From Desulfurellales bacterium (GTDB taxonomy: Bacteria; Campylobacterota_A; Desulfurellia; Desulfurellales; Hippeaceae), in contig JAMOPP010000026.1 in the NCBI GenBank assembly GCA_027064405.1, positions 1-18,835 on the forward strand: a DNA stretch of 18,835 nucleotides, written 5' to 3'. Under the pieces are notes generated by a model. It had not been told where the DNA came from. It did no database searches and saw only the letters and a list, made by a program, of their open reading frames with translations. Both the position numbers and the translations under genes were made by a program. This document shows, one piece after another, positions 1-7,084 of the stretch (positions within the stretch are counted from its first letter, which is position 1; each line of letters opens with the position of its first letter).

Positions 1-237
1 TTGACTAATTAATGCAGAAACCGTTTTATAAAAACCCAACTTGTATATATTCCTAATATCTTCATCGACGGTTTTTATATCAAACCGGCTACCGGCTTTG
101 CTTTTGATTACATTTAAGATTGTAGGCTTATCGGTTCTTACGGTGCCCTCCACATCTACCGATGTTATATTTAAAGCAAAACTGCTCAAGGAAACAAAAA
201 AAGAAAAGATTATTGTGAGACTAACTATTTTTTTCAC
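1..237 (-). CDS. bamA: BamA outer-membrane assembly factor, N-terminal fragment (runs off the window)
   Basis: Only the first 79 codons are present; the gene continues past position 1. Translation from the GTG at 237 gives a signal peptide (MKKIVSLTIIFSFFVSLSS) and then the start of a first POTRA domain: VDVEGTVRTDKPTI, an AGSRFDIKTVDEDIRNIYKLG stretch and a GFYKTV motif, the usual POTRA-1 layout of BamA/Omp85 proteins. BamA is the outer-membrane barrel that inserts other barrel proteins. The GTG follows a GGAG ribosome site at 6-7 bases and lies inside the end of lolD, so the two genes overlap by 17 bases and are probably coupled. The POTRA assignment rests on about 50 mature residues; a related Omp85 protein such as TamA is possible but less likely beside lolCD. 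Confidence 0.88.
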   Translation of the reverse strand, partial: MKKIVSLTIIFSFFVSLSSFALNITSVDVEGTVRTDKPTILNVIKSKAGSRFDIKTVDEDIRNIYKLGFYKTVSALISQ

Positions 238-895
238 TCAAAACTCCTTCGGATAAAAATAAAACCCTATTACAATATCGTGTTATATCCTCGCTATGTG
301 TAGCTACAACGAATGCCTGCCCGCTCGTTTCGTTTATATTATACATAGCCTTAACTATATCTATTGAACTTGTTTTGTCAAGATTAGCAGTGGGCTCATC
401 TGCAATGACTATTTTAGGGGAATTCATCAAAGCTCTTGCAAGTGCCACCCTTTGGAGTTCTCCTCCGGAAAGCTGAAAAGTGGGTTTCTCGAACATATAT
501 CTTTCAATACCTACACTTTCAAGATATTTTTCAGCGGAAGACCTATTGAATTGACCGTTTTTTATAATAGAAGGCAACATAACATTTTCTACAACATTAA
601 GTTCACTCATTAGAGAATAAAACTGAAAGACAAAACCTATGTTTTCATTCCTTATTTTTGAAAGTTTTTTACTATCTTTATAGTCAATCCTGTTATCAAA
701 AAGATAAATATCACCATAATCAGGCTCACTTAACAGCCCAAGAATATGCAAAAGCGTGCTTTTACCACTCCCTGAAACACCCATAATAGCAATCATATCA
801 CCGGCATTTATGCCTATGGATAAATTTTTTAAAATATCTATGGTCTTTGTGCCGCTTTTAAACGATTTGGATATATTTTCACACCTTAAAATCAA
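221..895 (-). CDS. lolD: LolD lipoprotein-release ABC transporter ATPase
   Basis: A 224-residue ABC ATPase, the normal length for LolD. Visible motifs are Walker A GVSGSGKST (39-47), Q-loop glutamine 91, signature LSGGE (142-146), Walker B IVIADEPTANLD (162-173) and switch histidine 200. The family powers extraction of outer-membrane lipoproteins from the inner membrane by LolCE, handing them to LolA. The start ATG overlaps the lolC stop by 4 bases, so the ATPase and its permease are translationally coupled. The related MacB-type ATPases look similar, but the permease next door is LolC/E-like rather than MacB-like. Its 3' end overlaps the start of bamA. Confidence 0.94.
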   Translation of the reverse strand: MILRCENISKSFKSGTKTIDILKNLSIGINAGDMIAIMGVSGSGKSTLLHILGLLSEPDYGDIYLFDNRIDYKDSKKLSKIRNENIGFVFQFYSLMSELNVVENVMLPSIIKNGQFNRSSAEKYLESVGIERYMFEKPTFQLSGGELQRVALARALMNSPKIVIADEPTANLDKTSSIDIVKAMYNINETSGQAFVVATHSEDITRYCNRVLFLSEGVLSEKNS

Positions 896-2076
896 CTTCT
901 TAAAACCTCAACTATATCTGCTTTTGACGCCTTAAATGCAGGGTATACACTTGCAAGAACCACAAGTATAAAAGCGCTTAAAGAGATAACTATAATGTAG
1001 GATAAGCTTACATCAACAGGTATATTCGTTATGTAGTACACATCGCTCGGCAACTTGACAAACTGATATTTTTTCAGCAAAAAAGAGAGTCCGAGACCTA
1101 AAACATCTCCCAAAATAACACCTATTGCACCTATCGCCACAGCCTGCTTTATAAAAATATTCATTATATTTCTGTTTGTAGCACCAAAAGCCATTAAAAT
1201 GGATATATCCTTCGTCTTCTCCATAACAAGCATGGTTAGCGAACTCATAATATTAAAGGCTGCAACTACAACAACAAGCATTAAAATTATAAACATAGCT
1301 ATCTTTTCAAGTTTTAAAGCCGTAAAAAAATTTCTGTTTAAATCCATCCAGTTTGATACATAAAAACCGTAGGGCAATTTTTTATACATTGAATTTGATA
1401 CCTTTTTGGCAAGATAGGGATCATCCAAGCCTATTGCTATGGTGTTAATTTTATTTTTCATTTCCGTTCTGTTCCAAAGCTCTTTTAGAGAAATATAAAC
1501 AAAGGTGGTATCATAATCGTACATTCCCGAATTAAATATACCCGTAATAGTTTCTTTAAAAGACAAAGGTGCAAATCCAAACGGTGTAACCTTGCCAAAG
1601 GGCAGAGTAATCCTCACCCTATCATTCAATGAAAGTCCCAAGTTTGTCATAAGCTCTTTACCCAAAACAACACCGTTAAGATTGCCCTTGATATATTTAT
1701 GCAAAACGCCACTGTTTTTTAAATCTATACCGTTTAGCAGCGCTCCGCTTGAAATACTGCCGGAACTAATCATACATTGTGTTGTCAAGAGAGGATATAC
1801 ATAATCTATCTGTTTGTAATCCGTAGAAATTTTCTTAATGAAAGCCTTGTTGTAATTAAAAACGCCGGAATATTTTTTTATAAAAATGTGAGGATTAACA
1901 CCTATAATTTTACTCTCTAACTCATTATCAAATCCGTTCATAACGCCCATAACAACAATTAAGGCGGCAACACCCAAAACTACGCCGAGTATGGACATCA
2001 AAGATGAAAAAGATATGAACCTCCCCTTATTCTTAGATTTTAAATATCGTAAAGCTAAAAAAGATTCGAAATTCAC
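892..2076 (-). CDS. lolC: LolC/LolE lipoprotein-release permease
   Basis: A 394-residue inner-membrane protein of the LolC/E family. It has a first membrane segment at about 22-46 (SLMSILGVVLGVAALIVVMG), a large periplasmic domain, and three C-terminal membrane segments at about 258-284, 312-335 and 356-380. The cytoplasmic loop KTKDISILMAFGAT between the second and third is the family's coupling-helix signature. Partnered with LolD, it lifts mature lipoproteins out of the inner membrane. Only one permease gene is present here, so it probably works as a homodimer, as in bacteria with a single LolC/E-type subunit; the rest of the genome could hold another. The start is GTG at 2076, directly after the lon stop codon. 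The ending KASKADIVEVLRS is typical. Confidence 0.93.
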   Translation of the reverse strand: MNFESFLALRYLKSKNKGRFISFSSLMSILGVVLGVAALIVVMGVMNGFDNELESKIIGVNPHIFIKKYSGVFNYNKAFIKKISTDYKQIDYVYPLLTTQCMISSGSISSGALLNGIDLKNSGVLHKYIKGNLNGVVLGKELMTNLGLSLNDRVRITLPFGKVTPFGFAPLSFKETITGIFNSGMYDYDTTFVYISLKELWNRTEMKNKINTIAIGLDDPYLAKKVSNSMYKKLPYGFYVSNWMDLNRNFFTALKLEKIAMFIILMLVVVVAAFNIMSSLTMLVMEKTKDISILMAFGATNRNIMNIFIKQAVAIGAIGVILGDVLGLGLSFLLKKYQFVKLPSDVYYITNIPVDVSLSYIIVISLSAFILVVLASVYPAFKASKADIVEVLRS

Positions 2077-4446
2077 TTATTTTATAGGTTTCGTCAGTGC
2101 TATTTCAAGCACATCTTCCATATTTTTTACAAAGTGATACTTTAACTTTTTTGACTTAATTTGTTCCTCTATCTCTACGGTATCCTTTTTATTATCATAG
2201 GGCACTATTATATCGTTAATTCCCGACCTTAACGCAGCAAGTGTTTTTTCCTTTAGTCCGCCTATCGGTAACACCCTTCCCCTTAGCGTAATCTCACCTG
2301 TCATTGCTATATCACATCTTGTGGGAATTTCCGTTAAACAGGATATAATAGCAGTAGCCATAGTGATTCCTGCGGAAGGCCCGTCTTTTGGCGTTGCCCC
2401 TTCAGGTATGTGTATATGAAAATCATATTTTTGATAAAAATCTTCCTCAAGTTTCAGTTTTTTGTAATTATTTCTCGCAAAAGTAACGGCAGCTTGAGCC
2501 GACTCCTTCATCACATCTCCCAAAGAACCGGTCAAAAGCAACTTGCCTGAGCCTTTTACCTTCGATACCTCAATAAAAAGTATTACGCCTCCTACGGAAG
2601 TCCAGGCAAGACCGGTTGCTATACCAACATAATCCCTGTCCAATTTCTCATTTATGTTAAATTTAGGAATTCCTAAATATTTAGGCAACATATTTGCAGT
2701 TATATTTAATGACTCTATTTTTTTACCTTCCTCAATTTCTCTTGCTATTTTACGAAACAGCTTTGCAACATTTTTTTCGAGCGATCTTACACCCGATTCC
2801 CTCGTATAGCTTTCTATAAGTTTTCTTACCGCACCTTGAGTCCAGCGTATATCGTAGTTATCCAATCCGTTTTCAATTTTTTGTCGCGGTACTATATATT
2901 TTTTTGCTATCCTCATCTTTTCCTCAACCGTATACCCTGAAAGCCTAATAATCTCCATTCTATCCAGTAGGGGCGAGGGTATTGTTTCCGTTGTGTTTGC
3001 AGTTGTTATGAAAAACACCTCGGACAAATCGAAAGGAACGGCAATATAATGATCTTCAAATTCACTGTTCTGTTCAGGATCAAGCACCTCCAACAATGCA
3101 CTCGACGGATCTCCGTTAAAATCCTTCCCGAGTTTGTCAATTTCATCCAAAACAAAAACCGGATTTTTAACGCCTACCTGTTTTAAGCCGTGAATAATTC
3201 TTCCCGGCAATGCACCAACATAGGTCCTTCTGTGCCCTCTAATCTCAGCTTCGTCTCTAACGCCACCCAAAGATATCCTTGCCAACTTTCTGTTTATAGC
3301 ACGGGCAACAGATTTTGCCAAAGAGGTTTTACCCACACCAGGGGGTCCCACAAGGCATAAAATAGGCCCTTTCATATCTTTCTTTAACTTTTTAACGGAG
3401 AGATACTCCAAAATTCTCGATTTTGCTTCTATCATATCATAATGATCTTCATCAAGAACCCTTGCAACCGCCTTTATGTTTATTTTATCTTTTGATTTTT
3501 TACTCCACGGCAGGGATATCATCCAATCCAAATATGTTCTTATTACATTTGCCTCTGCCGAATCAGGATGCATTTTGGATAATCTTAGAAGCTGTTTTTC
3601 AGATTCCTTCTTAGCCCCTTCAGGCATACGGGCTTTTTTAATTTTTTCTTTCAGTTCATCCAGTTCATCGGACGAATCCCCTTCACCCAACTCTTTTTTA
3701 ATAGCCTTCAACTCTTCCCTTAAAAAATATTCCTTTTGAGTTTTGGAGATTTCTTCCCTTGCCTCTGTCTGAATTTTTGTCTGAAAAGCCAAAAGCTGCA
3801 ACTCCCTGTCTAAAACCGAATTGATTTTTTTCAGTCTCTCTATAACATCAACGGTGTCTAAAAAATCCTGAGCTACATTAACTTTAAGATGCACATTACT
3901 CGCAATGATATCTGCAAATTTATCAGGTTCTTCAATATTGTTTGCTATAACGACTATATCATTGGGTATACTTTTCTTATAAGCGGAAAGTTGTTGCAAC
4001 TGCTCTCTTATAGACCTCATTAAAGCCTCTGCTTCCATCTGCTCATTGTCGCTTTCAGGCATTATATCCTGAATCTCTTTAACTTCAGCCTCTATATACG
4101 GAGTAAATTGATTAAATTTCTCAACAGAGACCTTTTTTAATCCTTGAGTTAAAATCTTCACTCTACCGTCGGGCATTTTCAGCATTCTCAAAATTAGAGA
4201 AACCGTTCCTGTCATATGTAAATCTTTTTCATTAATCGAGTTTTCCTCGGCTACTTTTTGCGAGAGTGTTAATATCATTCTATCTTTAGATAAAGCCTCA
4301 TCTATGGCTTTGATTGAAAAATCCCTCCCAACAAAAAGCGGAACAATCATATATGGAAAAACAACCATATCTCTAAGTGGCAAAACAGGCAAAGTTGCCG
4401 GTATGTCTATATCCTCTTCTGCTCTAATACTCTCCATATCACTCAT
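2077..4446 (-). CDS. lon: Lon ATP-dependent protease
   Basis: A full-length LonA of 789 residues counted from the ATG at 4446. In order: N-terminal substrate domain (LPVLPLRDMVVFP near 20), a coiled-coil linker, AAA+ module with Walker A GPPGVGKT (367-374) and Walker B FVLDEID (431-437), then the Ser-Lys protease domain with KDGPSAG (Ser691) and PIGGLKEK (Lys734). The 43-residue Ser-Lys spacing matches the family. It degrades misfolded and regulatory proteins in the cytoplasm. I chose the ATG at 4446 because AAGGGGTGA lies 8 bases ahead; the alternative GTG at 4458 sits inside that ribosome site and would add four residues. It follows hsp20, a natural chaperone-protease pairing. Confidence 0.97.
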   Translation of the reverse strand: MSDMESIRAEEDIDIPATLPVLPLRDMVVFPYMIVPLFVGRDFSIKAIDEALSKDRMILTLSQKVAEENSINEKDLHMTGTVSLILRMLKMPDGRVKILTQGLKKVSVEKFNQFTPYIEAEVKEIQDIMPESDNEQMEAEALMRSIREQLQQLSAYKKSIPNDIVVIANNIEEPDKFADIIASNVHLKVNVAQDFLDTVDVIERLKKINSVLDRELQLLAFQTKIQTEAREEISKTQKEYFLREELKAIKKELGEGDSSDELDELKEKIKKARMPEGAKKESEKQLLRLSKMHPDSAEANVIRTYLDWMISLPWSKKSKDKINIKAVARVLDEDHYDMIEAKSRILEYLSVKKLKKDMKGPILCLVGPPGVGKTSLAKSVARAINRKLARISLGGVRDEAEIRGHRRTYVGALPGRIIHGLKQVGVKNPVFVLDEIDKLGKDFNGDPSSALLEVLDPEQNSEFEDHYIAVPFDLSEVFFITTANTTETIPSPLLDRMEIIRLSGYTVEEKMRIAKKYIVPRQKIENGLDNYDIRWTQGAVRKLIESYTRESGVRSLEKNVAKLFRKIAREIEEGKKIESLNITANMLPKYLGIPKFNINEKLDRDYVGIATGLAWTSVGGVILFIEVSKVKGSGKLLLTGSLGDVMKESAQAAVTFARNNYKKLKLEEDFYQKYDFHIHIPEGATPKDGPSAGITMATAIISCLTEIPTRCDIAMTGEITLRGRVLPIGGLKEKTLAALRSGINDIIVPYDNKKDTVEIEEQIKSKKLKYHFVKNMEDVLEIALTKPIK

Positions 4447-4454
4447 AAAATAAA

Positions 4455-4463
4455 TCACCCCTT
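4455..4463 (-). promoter_or_regulatory. Ribosome binding site of lon, decides its start
   Basis: On the minus strand AAGGGGTGA lies 8 bases before the ATG at 4446 and overlaps the last codons and stop of hsp20. It matches the 16S 3' end well and makes the upstream GTG (4458) an unlikely start, since that GTG is part of the site. Confidence 0.6.
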
Positions 4464-4823
4464 ACTTAAAATTATGCTTAAAATTCCTTTTTCATAATTA
4501 ATTTTTTCTATTTTCTTTGCATAGTATGGCAAATTTACACTCTTCCTAAAACATCCAAATAACCTTTCGGCTCTAAGATACGCTAAATGACCCCCGAGCC
4601 TTCTTTTCTTGTTTCCCGATACAACAAGATTGTTTTTATGCAGTTCGACTTTTAAGTTTTCCGTATCCAAATTTACTATTTCCATTTCTACAAAAAGATG
4701 CGAATCCCTCTCAAAAACATCGCATAAAGGATTTATGGGCTCATTACTTGCTTCTATAATTAGGGCAAAAAGCTCTGTAATGCTTCCATTTGCTATTTTT
4801 ATTTTACTGAACCTTTTTGCCAT
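4455..4823 (-). CDS. Hsp20 small heat-shock protein
   Basis: A 122-residue protein with an alpha-crystallin domain from about 33 to 118: CDVFERDSHLFVEMEIVNLD, the LHKNNLVVSG strand, ERLFGCFRKSVNLPY, and the closing INYEKGILSIILSK, all in the order seen in IbpA/Hsp20 proteins. The family holds unfolding proteins in a refoldable state without using ATP. The chain stops at the end of the domain, so the usual C-terminal I-X-I/V tail that bridges oligomers is missing; it may form smaller assemblies. The ATG directly abuts the stop of the upstream BamD-type gene, and its end carries the lon ribosome site, so it is probably co-translated with both. Confidence 0.92.
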   Translation of the reverse strand: MAKRFSKIKIANGSITELFALIIEASNEPINPLCDVFERDSHLFVEMEIVNLDTENLKVELHKNNLVVSGNKKRRLGGHLAYLRAERLFGCFRKSVNLPYYAKKIEKINYEKGILSIILSKG

Positions 4824-5558
4824 TTAATCTCTCGGAATATCTTCTATAAACTTACTCTTAGGAAACCTTTTTCTCAACTCGTTAAAATAGCCTTCAGCCT
4901 CTTTCTTTTTTCCAAGATAAAAATACACCTTTCCAAGAAGAAAGAGCATATCATCGTTAAAATCAACATCTTTAAAATGTTCATACATATATTCAAGCCT
5001 ATTTTTAGCAGCTTTCATATGTCCGAGCTTCTCGTAAAATTTTGATACGAACAATTCATGCATATACAGCTCTTTTGCGGACTCCGTTATATAATAATAA
5101 GCCTTTTCTTGATAAGGATTGTTAGGATACTGTTTTACAAGTTCCAAGAATTTATCTATCGCCAATTTTACAGGTGTAGCATCAAGTTTGTAGCCGTTTC
5201 GAGCTTTATAGTAACTTAGAGCAATTTTATATTTTGCATAAACAACATTTTTATCGGTGGGGTAAAGTTTTACAAATTTCTCATAATAGGTTCTTGCAAG
5301 GATATACTCACCCTTTGCAAAATAAACATCTCCCAATGCCAATATGGACCTTTTTGCATATATGCTTCCCGGATGCTGTTCATTTACCATATCCAAAGAA
5401 TGCTCGGCATCTTTATAATCGTGGTTTATATATTCCTGAATACCTTCGTTATACCAGTCGTAGGCAGGCTTTTCTTCTTCTTTAGGTATAATTTTCTTAT
5501 TGCTTGAACACGAAACAAGCAGAGACATCGCACATAAAACTAAAACTATCTTTTTCAA
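4824..5558 (-). CDS. bamD: BamD-type outer-membrane assembly lipoprotein (TPR)
   Basis: A 244-residue lipoprotein: signal peptide MKKIVLVLCAMSLLVSC with lipobox LVSC and lipidated Cys17, followed by tandem TPR-like helices (YNEGIQEYINHDYKDAEHSL, LGDVYFAKGEYILARTYYEKF, LGKVYFYLGKKKEAEGYF). The length and layout fit BamD/YfiO, which holds the BAM complex together on the periplasmic face of the outer membrane; bamA lies five genes downstream in the same block. YbgF/CpoB-like TPR proteins share some features, but those are usually not lipidated. The start is TTG at 5558, supported by CGGAG about 7 bases ahead and by the perfect signal peptide; no ATG would keep the signal. Confidence 0.82.
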   Translation of the reverse strand: MKKIVLVLCAMSLLVSCSSNKKIIPKEEEKPAYDWYNEGIQEYINHDYKDAEHSLDMVNEQHPGSIYAKRSILALGDVYFAKGEYILARTYYEKFVKLYPTDKNVVYAKYKIALSYYKARNGYKLDATPVKLAIDKFLELVKQYPNNPYQEKAYYYITESAKELYMHELFVSKFYEKLGHMKAAKNRLEYMYEHFKDVDFNDDMLFLLGKVYFYLGKKKEAEGYFNELRKRFPKSKFIEDIPRD

Positions 5559-5599
5559 TATTATACTCCGTAAAAATTAATTTAAAAACTCGATAAAAT

Positions 5600-5746
5600 C
5601 TAACACCCTACGGAAATTGCACTTTCATTGCTGTCCCTGTCTTCATCTTCCCATGTTTTTTCCAATCTCTCAGTATCCTGTTTTGAGTTTAAGGCTTCTT
5701 TTTCCTGCTCTTTGGAATCATCAGTCTTTCTATTATTATCATCCAT
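5600..5746 (-). CDS. Small acidic hypothetical protein, 48 residues
   Basis: An ORF of 48 codons lies between the DUF721 gene and the BamD-type gene, starting MDDNNRKTDDSKEQEKEALN and ending ISVGC. It begins 3 bases after the DUF721 stop, and GAGAGG sits about 8 bases ahead of its ATG, inside the end of that gene. It is strongly charged, with Asp/Glu and Lys/Arg over about half its length, no hydrophobic segment and one Trp, so it is probably disordered or a short amphipathic helix in the cytoplasm. I do not recognise a family. In favour are a good start, a co-operonic position and otherwise unexplained space of 190 bases; short length is the main argument against. Confidence 0.45.
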   Translation of the reverse strand: MDDNNRKTDDSKEQEKEALNSKQDTERLEKTWEDEDRDSNESAISVGC

Positions 5747-5749
5747 AAG

Positions 5750-6040
5750 CTAAACCTCTCTAAATTTAATATCTTTTATACTGTTTTGACCTAATTTAGT
5801 ATTAAGTTTGCTGATAATATCCTCTTTCATAAAAGACAACTCCTGTATCCAGACGGAACCGGGAACCCCAATGTACAAAATGGAGTTCATCAAAGACAAA
5901 ACTCTTATATTTTTCCTAAAATCCCCGTCAAAAATCTCATCAAAAGCGTTGTTAATCTTTAACAGATTAACGGCTTTCGAAAGACCCGCGTCTTCAAAAA
6001 CAGACTCAATAATATTGGCGATACTTACTACTTTACTCAT
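5750..6040 (-). CDS. dciA: DUF721 protein, DciA-like
   Basis: A 96-residue protein of the DUF721 type: an N-terminal helical part (SIANIIESVFEDAGLSKAVN), then strands with ILYIGVPGSVWIQELSFMKE, where the W-x-x-E-L core is the hallmark, and a terminal LNTKLGQNSIKDIKFRE strand. DciA proteins are the ancestral loaders of the replicative helicase DnaB in bacteria that lack DnaC or DnaI. The protein is at the short end for the family. Its ATG lies only two bases after the CCA of tRNA-Arg, with no recognisable ribosome site, and no other good start follows before residue 51. It may therefore be translated from a leaderless message made by tRNA 3' processing, or by coupling to upstream translation. 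Confidence 0.75.
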   Translation of the reverse strand: MSKVVSIANIIESVFEDAGLSKAVNLLKINNAFDEIFDGDFRKNIRVLSLMNSILYIGVPGSVWIQELSFMKEDIISKLNTKLGQNSIKDIKFREV

Positions 6041-6042
6041 TA

Positions 6043-6119
6043 TGGTGCGCCCGGGGGGATTTGAACCCCCAACCTTAAGATCCGGAGTCTTACGCTCTAT
6101 CCTTTTGAGCTACGGACAC
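6043..6119 (-). tRNA. tRNA-Arg(CCG)
   Basis: The minus strand folds as a full cloverleaf with encoded CCA. The acceptor stem GTGTCCG/CGGGCGC includes two G-U pairs; D stem GCTC/GAGC; anticodon stem TAAGA/TCTTA around loop CTCCGGA, so the anticodon is CCG (arginine, codon CGG); T stem GGGGG/CCCCC with TTCAAAT loop. It sits inside a protein operon: the upstream TusA-like ORF ends within its anticodon arm, and dciA begins two bases downstream of CCA. Confidence 0.97.
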
Positions 6120-6362
6120 GACATTCTTAATCATAACAAGCCATTCATTCTTGTTTTTCCTAAGAACACTATCCACCGCAGCTTTTTTTGTTACAATTTT
6201 TTTGGCTATCTCGGCTATGTAAGAATAATCATCTATGTAAACGGCAAGATAATCACCGTCTCGAACATTCTTCAAAGACTCCATAACCTTGTCGATTGCC
6301 TGCTCCTTTTGCAAACCCCTCAAATCAAGTTCGCAGTCTATTGAAAAACTATCGTCCTCCAA
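6090..6362 (-). CDS. TusA/SirA-like fold protein without the catalytic cysteine
   Basis: A 90-residue protein. The stretch CELDLRGLQKEQAIDKVMES, the later DGDYLAVYIDD strand and the closing EWLVMIKNV strand follow the TusA/SirA beta-alpha-beta-alpha-beta-beta pattern. In TusA the motif is LDxxGLxCPxP, with the cysteine carrying sulfur to tRNA modification or other acceptors; here those positions read LDLRGLQKEQ, so sulfur relay by the normal route looks impossible. The start is TTG at 6362, backed by CGGAGG 8 bases ahead. The last ten codons read into tRNA-Arg, and the stop codon lies in the tRNA's anticodon arm. Family assignment is by fold pattern and is moderate. Confidence 0.55.
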   Translation of the reverse strand: MEDDSFSIDCELDLRGLQKEQAIDKVMESLKNVRDGDYLAVYIDDYSYIAEIAKKIVTKKAAVDSVLRKNKNEWLVMIKNVVSVAQKDRA

Positions 6363-6386
6363 GCCTAAAGCCTCCGAAGATAAAGA

Positions 6387-6599
6387 TTAATTATTTTTGA
6401 AATAGTTACCGTATTTTTTACTAAACTTCTCGATTCTTCCCGTTTCATCAAGCGTTTTCTGTTTTCCTGTATAGAACGGATGACACTTAGAACACACCTG
6501 AACCGTAAGATTGGCGACCGTAGACCTTGTTTCTATTTCGTTACCACAAGCACATTTTATCGTTGTTAATTCGTACTTAGGATGTATACCTTTTTTCAT
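6387..6599 (-). CDS. rpmE: 50S ribosomal protein L31
   Basis: L31 begins at the ATG at 6599 (MKKGIHPKYE), with AAAGGGGTG about 9 bases ahead; reading further upstream gives a non-homologous extension. The 70-residue protein has the cysteines of the zinc-binding form: Cys16, Cys18, Cys36 and Cys39 (KCACGNE and VCSKCHPFYTG). L31 bridges the two ribosomal subunits. Zinc-type L31 is commonly swapped for a cysteine-free paralogue under zinc limitation; no such copy is in this window. It is the first gene of the leftward block, behind its own candidate promoter. Confidence 0.97.
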   Translation of the reverse strand: MKKGIHPKYELTTIKCACGNEIETRSTVANLTVQVCSKCHPFYTGKQKTLDETGRIEKFSKKYGNYFKNN

Positions 6600-6633
6600 C
6601 TTAAACGCACCCCTTTCAAAGCAAATTTTTATC

Positions 6634-6662
6634 AATTTAACATACTTTTTTTTAATAGGCAA
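6634..6662 (-). promoter_or_regulatory. Candidate promoter of the rpmE-to-bamA block
   Basis: On the minus strand TTGCCT (plus coordinates 6657-6662) and TAAATT (6634-6639) are 17 bases apart, about 35 bases before the rpmE start. The match to the sigma-70 consensus is moderate. Confidence 0.4.
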
Positions 6663-6746
6663 GCAAAATAAGGCTTTGGAGGTTGGATTTAAAACTTGCA
6701 TATGAACTGCATAAACACAGACCTATACGCAAATATGAAAAAAAGC

Positions 6747-6773
6747 TTTACAAATAAGCACATATTATATAAC
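6747..6773 (+). promoter_or_regulatory. Candidate promoter of the rpsO operon
   Basis: TTTACA (6747-6752) precedes a very AT-rich stretch with TATAAC (6768-6773) at a short 15-base spacing; TTATAA at 6775 is an alternative. It lies 35-60 bases before rpsO, in the 209-base divergent region that otherwise holds only the rpmE promoter. Confidence 0.35.
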
Positions 6774-6808
6774 ATTATAAGATAAAATTTGTGTAAGGAG
6801 TGTGAAAA

Positions 6809-7078
6809 ATGTCTTTAGAAAAAGTCACAAAAAGCGAAATAATTAAGAAGTTTGGAAAGGACGAGAACGATACAGGTTCAACAAGTGTCCAGATAGCTCT
6901 TCTGACAGCAAGAATTCAGTATTTAACAAACCACTTTAAAGAGCATAAAAAAGATTTTCATTCAAGAAGGGGTCTGCTTAAAATCGTAGGAAGAAGAAGA
7001 AAACTTCTTAAGTACCTAAGAAATAACAACTTTGAAGAATACAAAAAGGTCATCAAAGAACTTGGCTTAAAGGGTTAA
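6809..7078 (+). CDS. rpsO: 30S ribosomal protein S15
   Basis: An 89-residue S15, the exact family length. The signature region is intact: DTGSTSVQIALLTARIQYLT, then HKKDFHSRRGLL and GRRRKLLKYL. S15 binds 16S rRNA early in assembly of the small-subunit platform. The usual TGSPEVQ reads TGSTSVQ here, a mild variation. AAGGAG lies 8 bases before the ATG. It leads the operon, six bases ahead of pnp, the common rpsO-pnp pair. Confidence 0.98.
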   Translation: MSLEKVTKSEIIKKFGKDENDTGSTSVQIALLTARIQYLTNHFKEHKKDFHSRRGLLKIVGRRRKLLKYLRNNNFEEYKKVIKELGLKG

Positions 7079-7084
7079 TGTTTA

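Noticed and set aside
41..256. Plus-strand ORF over the bamA start
   Set aside because: The minus strand encodes a signal peptide and POTRA motif here; the plus frame is a shadow.
5808..6344. 178-codon plus-strand ORF
   Set aside because: It runs antisense through dciA, tRNA-Arg and the TusA-like gene, and shows no family features.
6600..6701. Longer L31 with a 34-residue N-terminal extension
   Set aside because: The extension resembles nothing in L31, covers the candidate promoter, and the ATG at 6599 has a good ribosome site and the canonical N-terminus.
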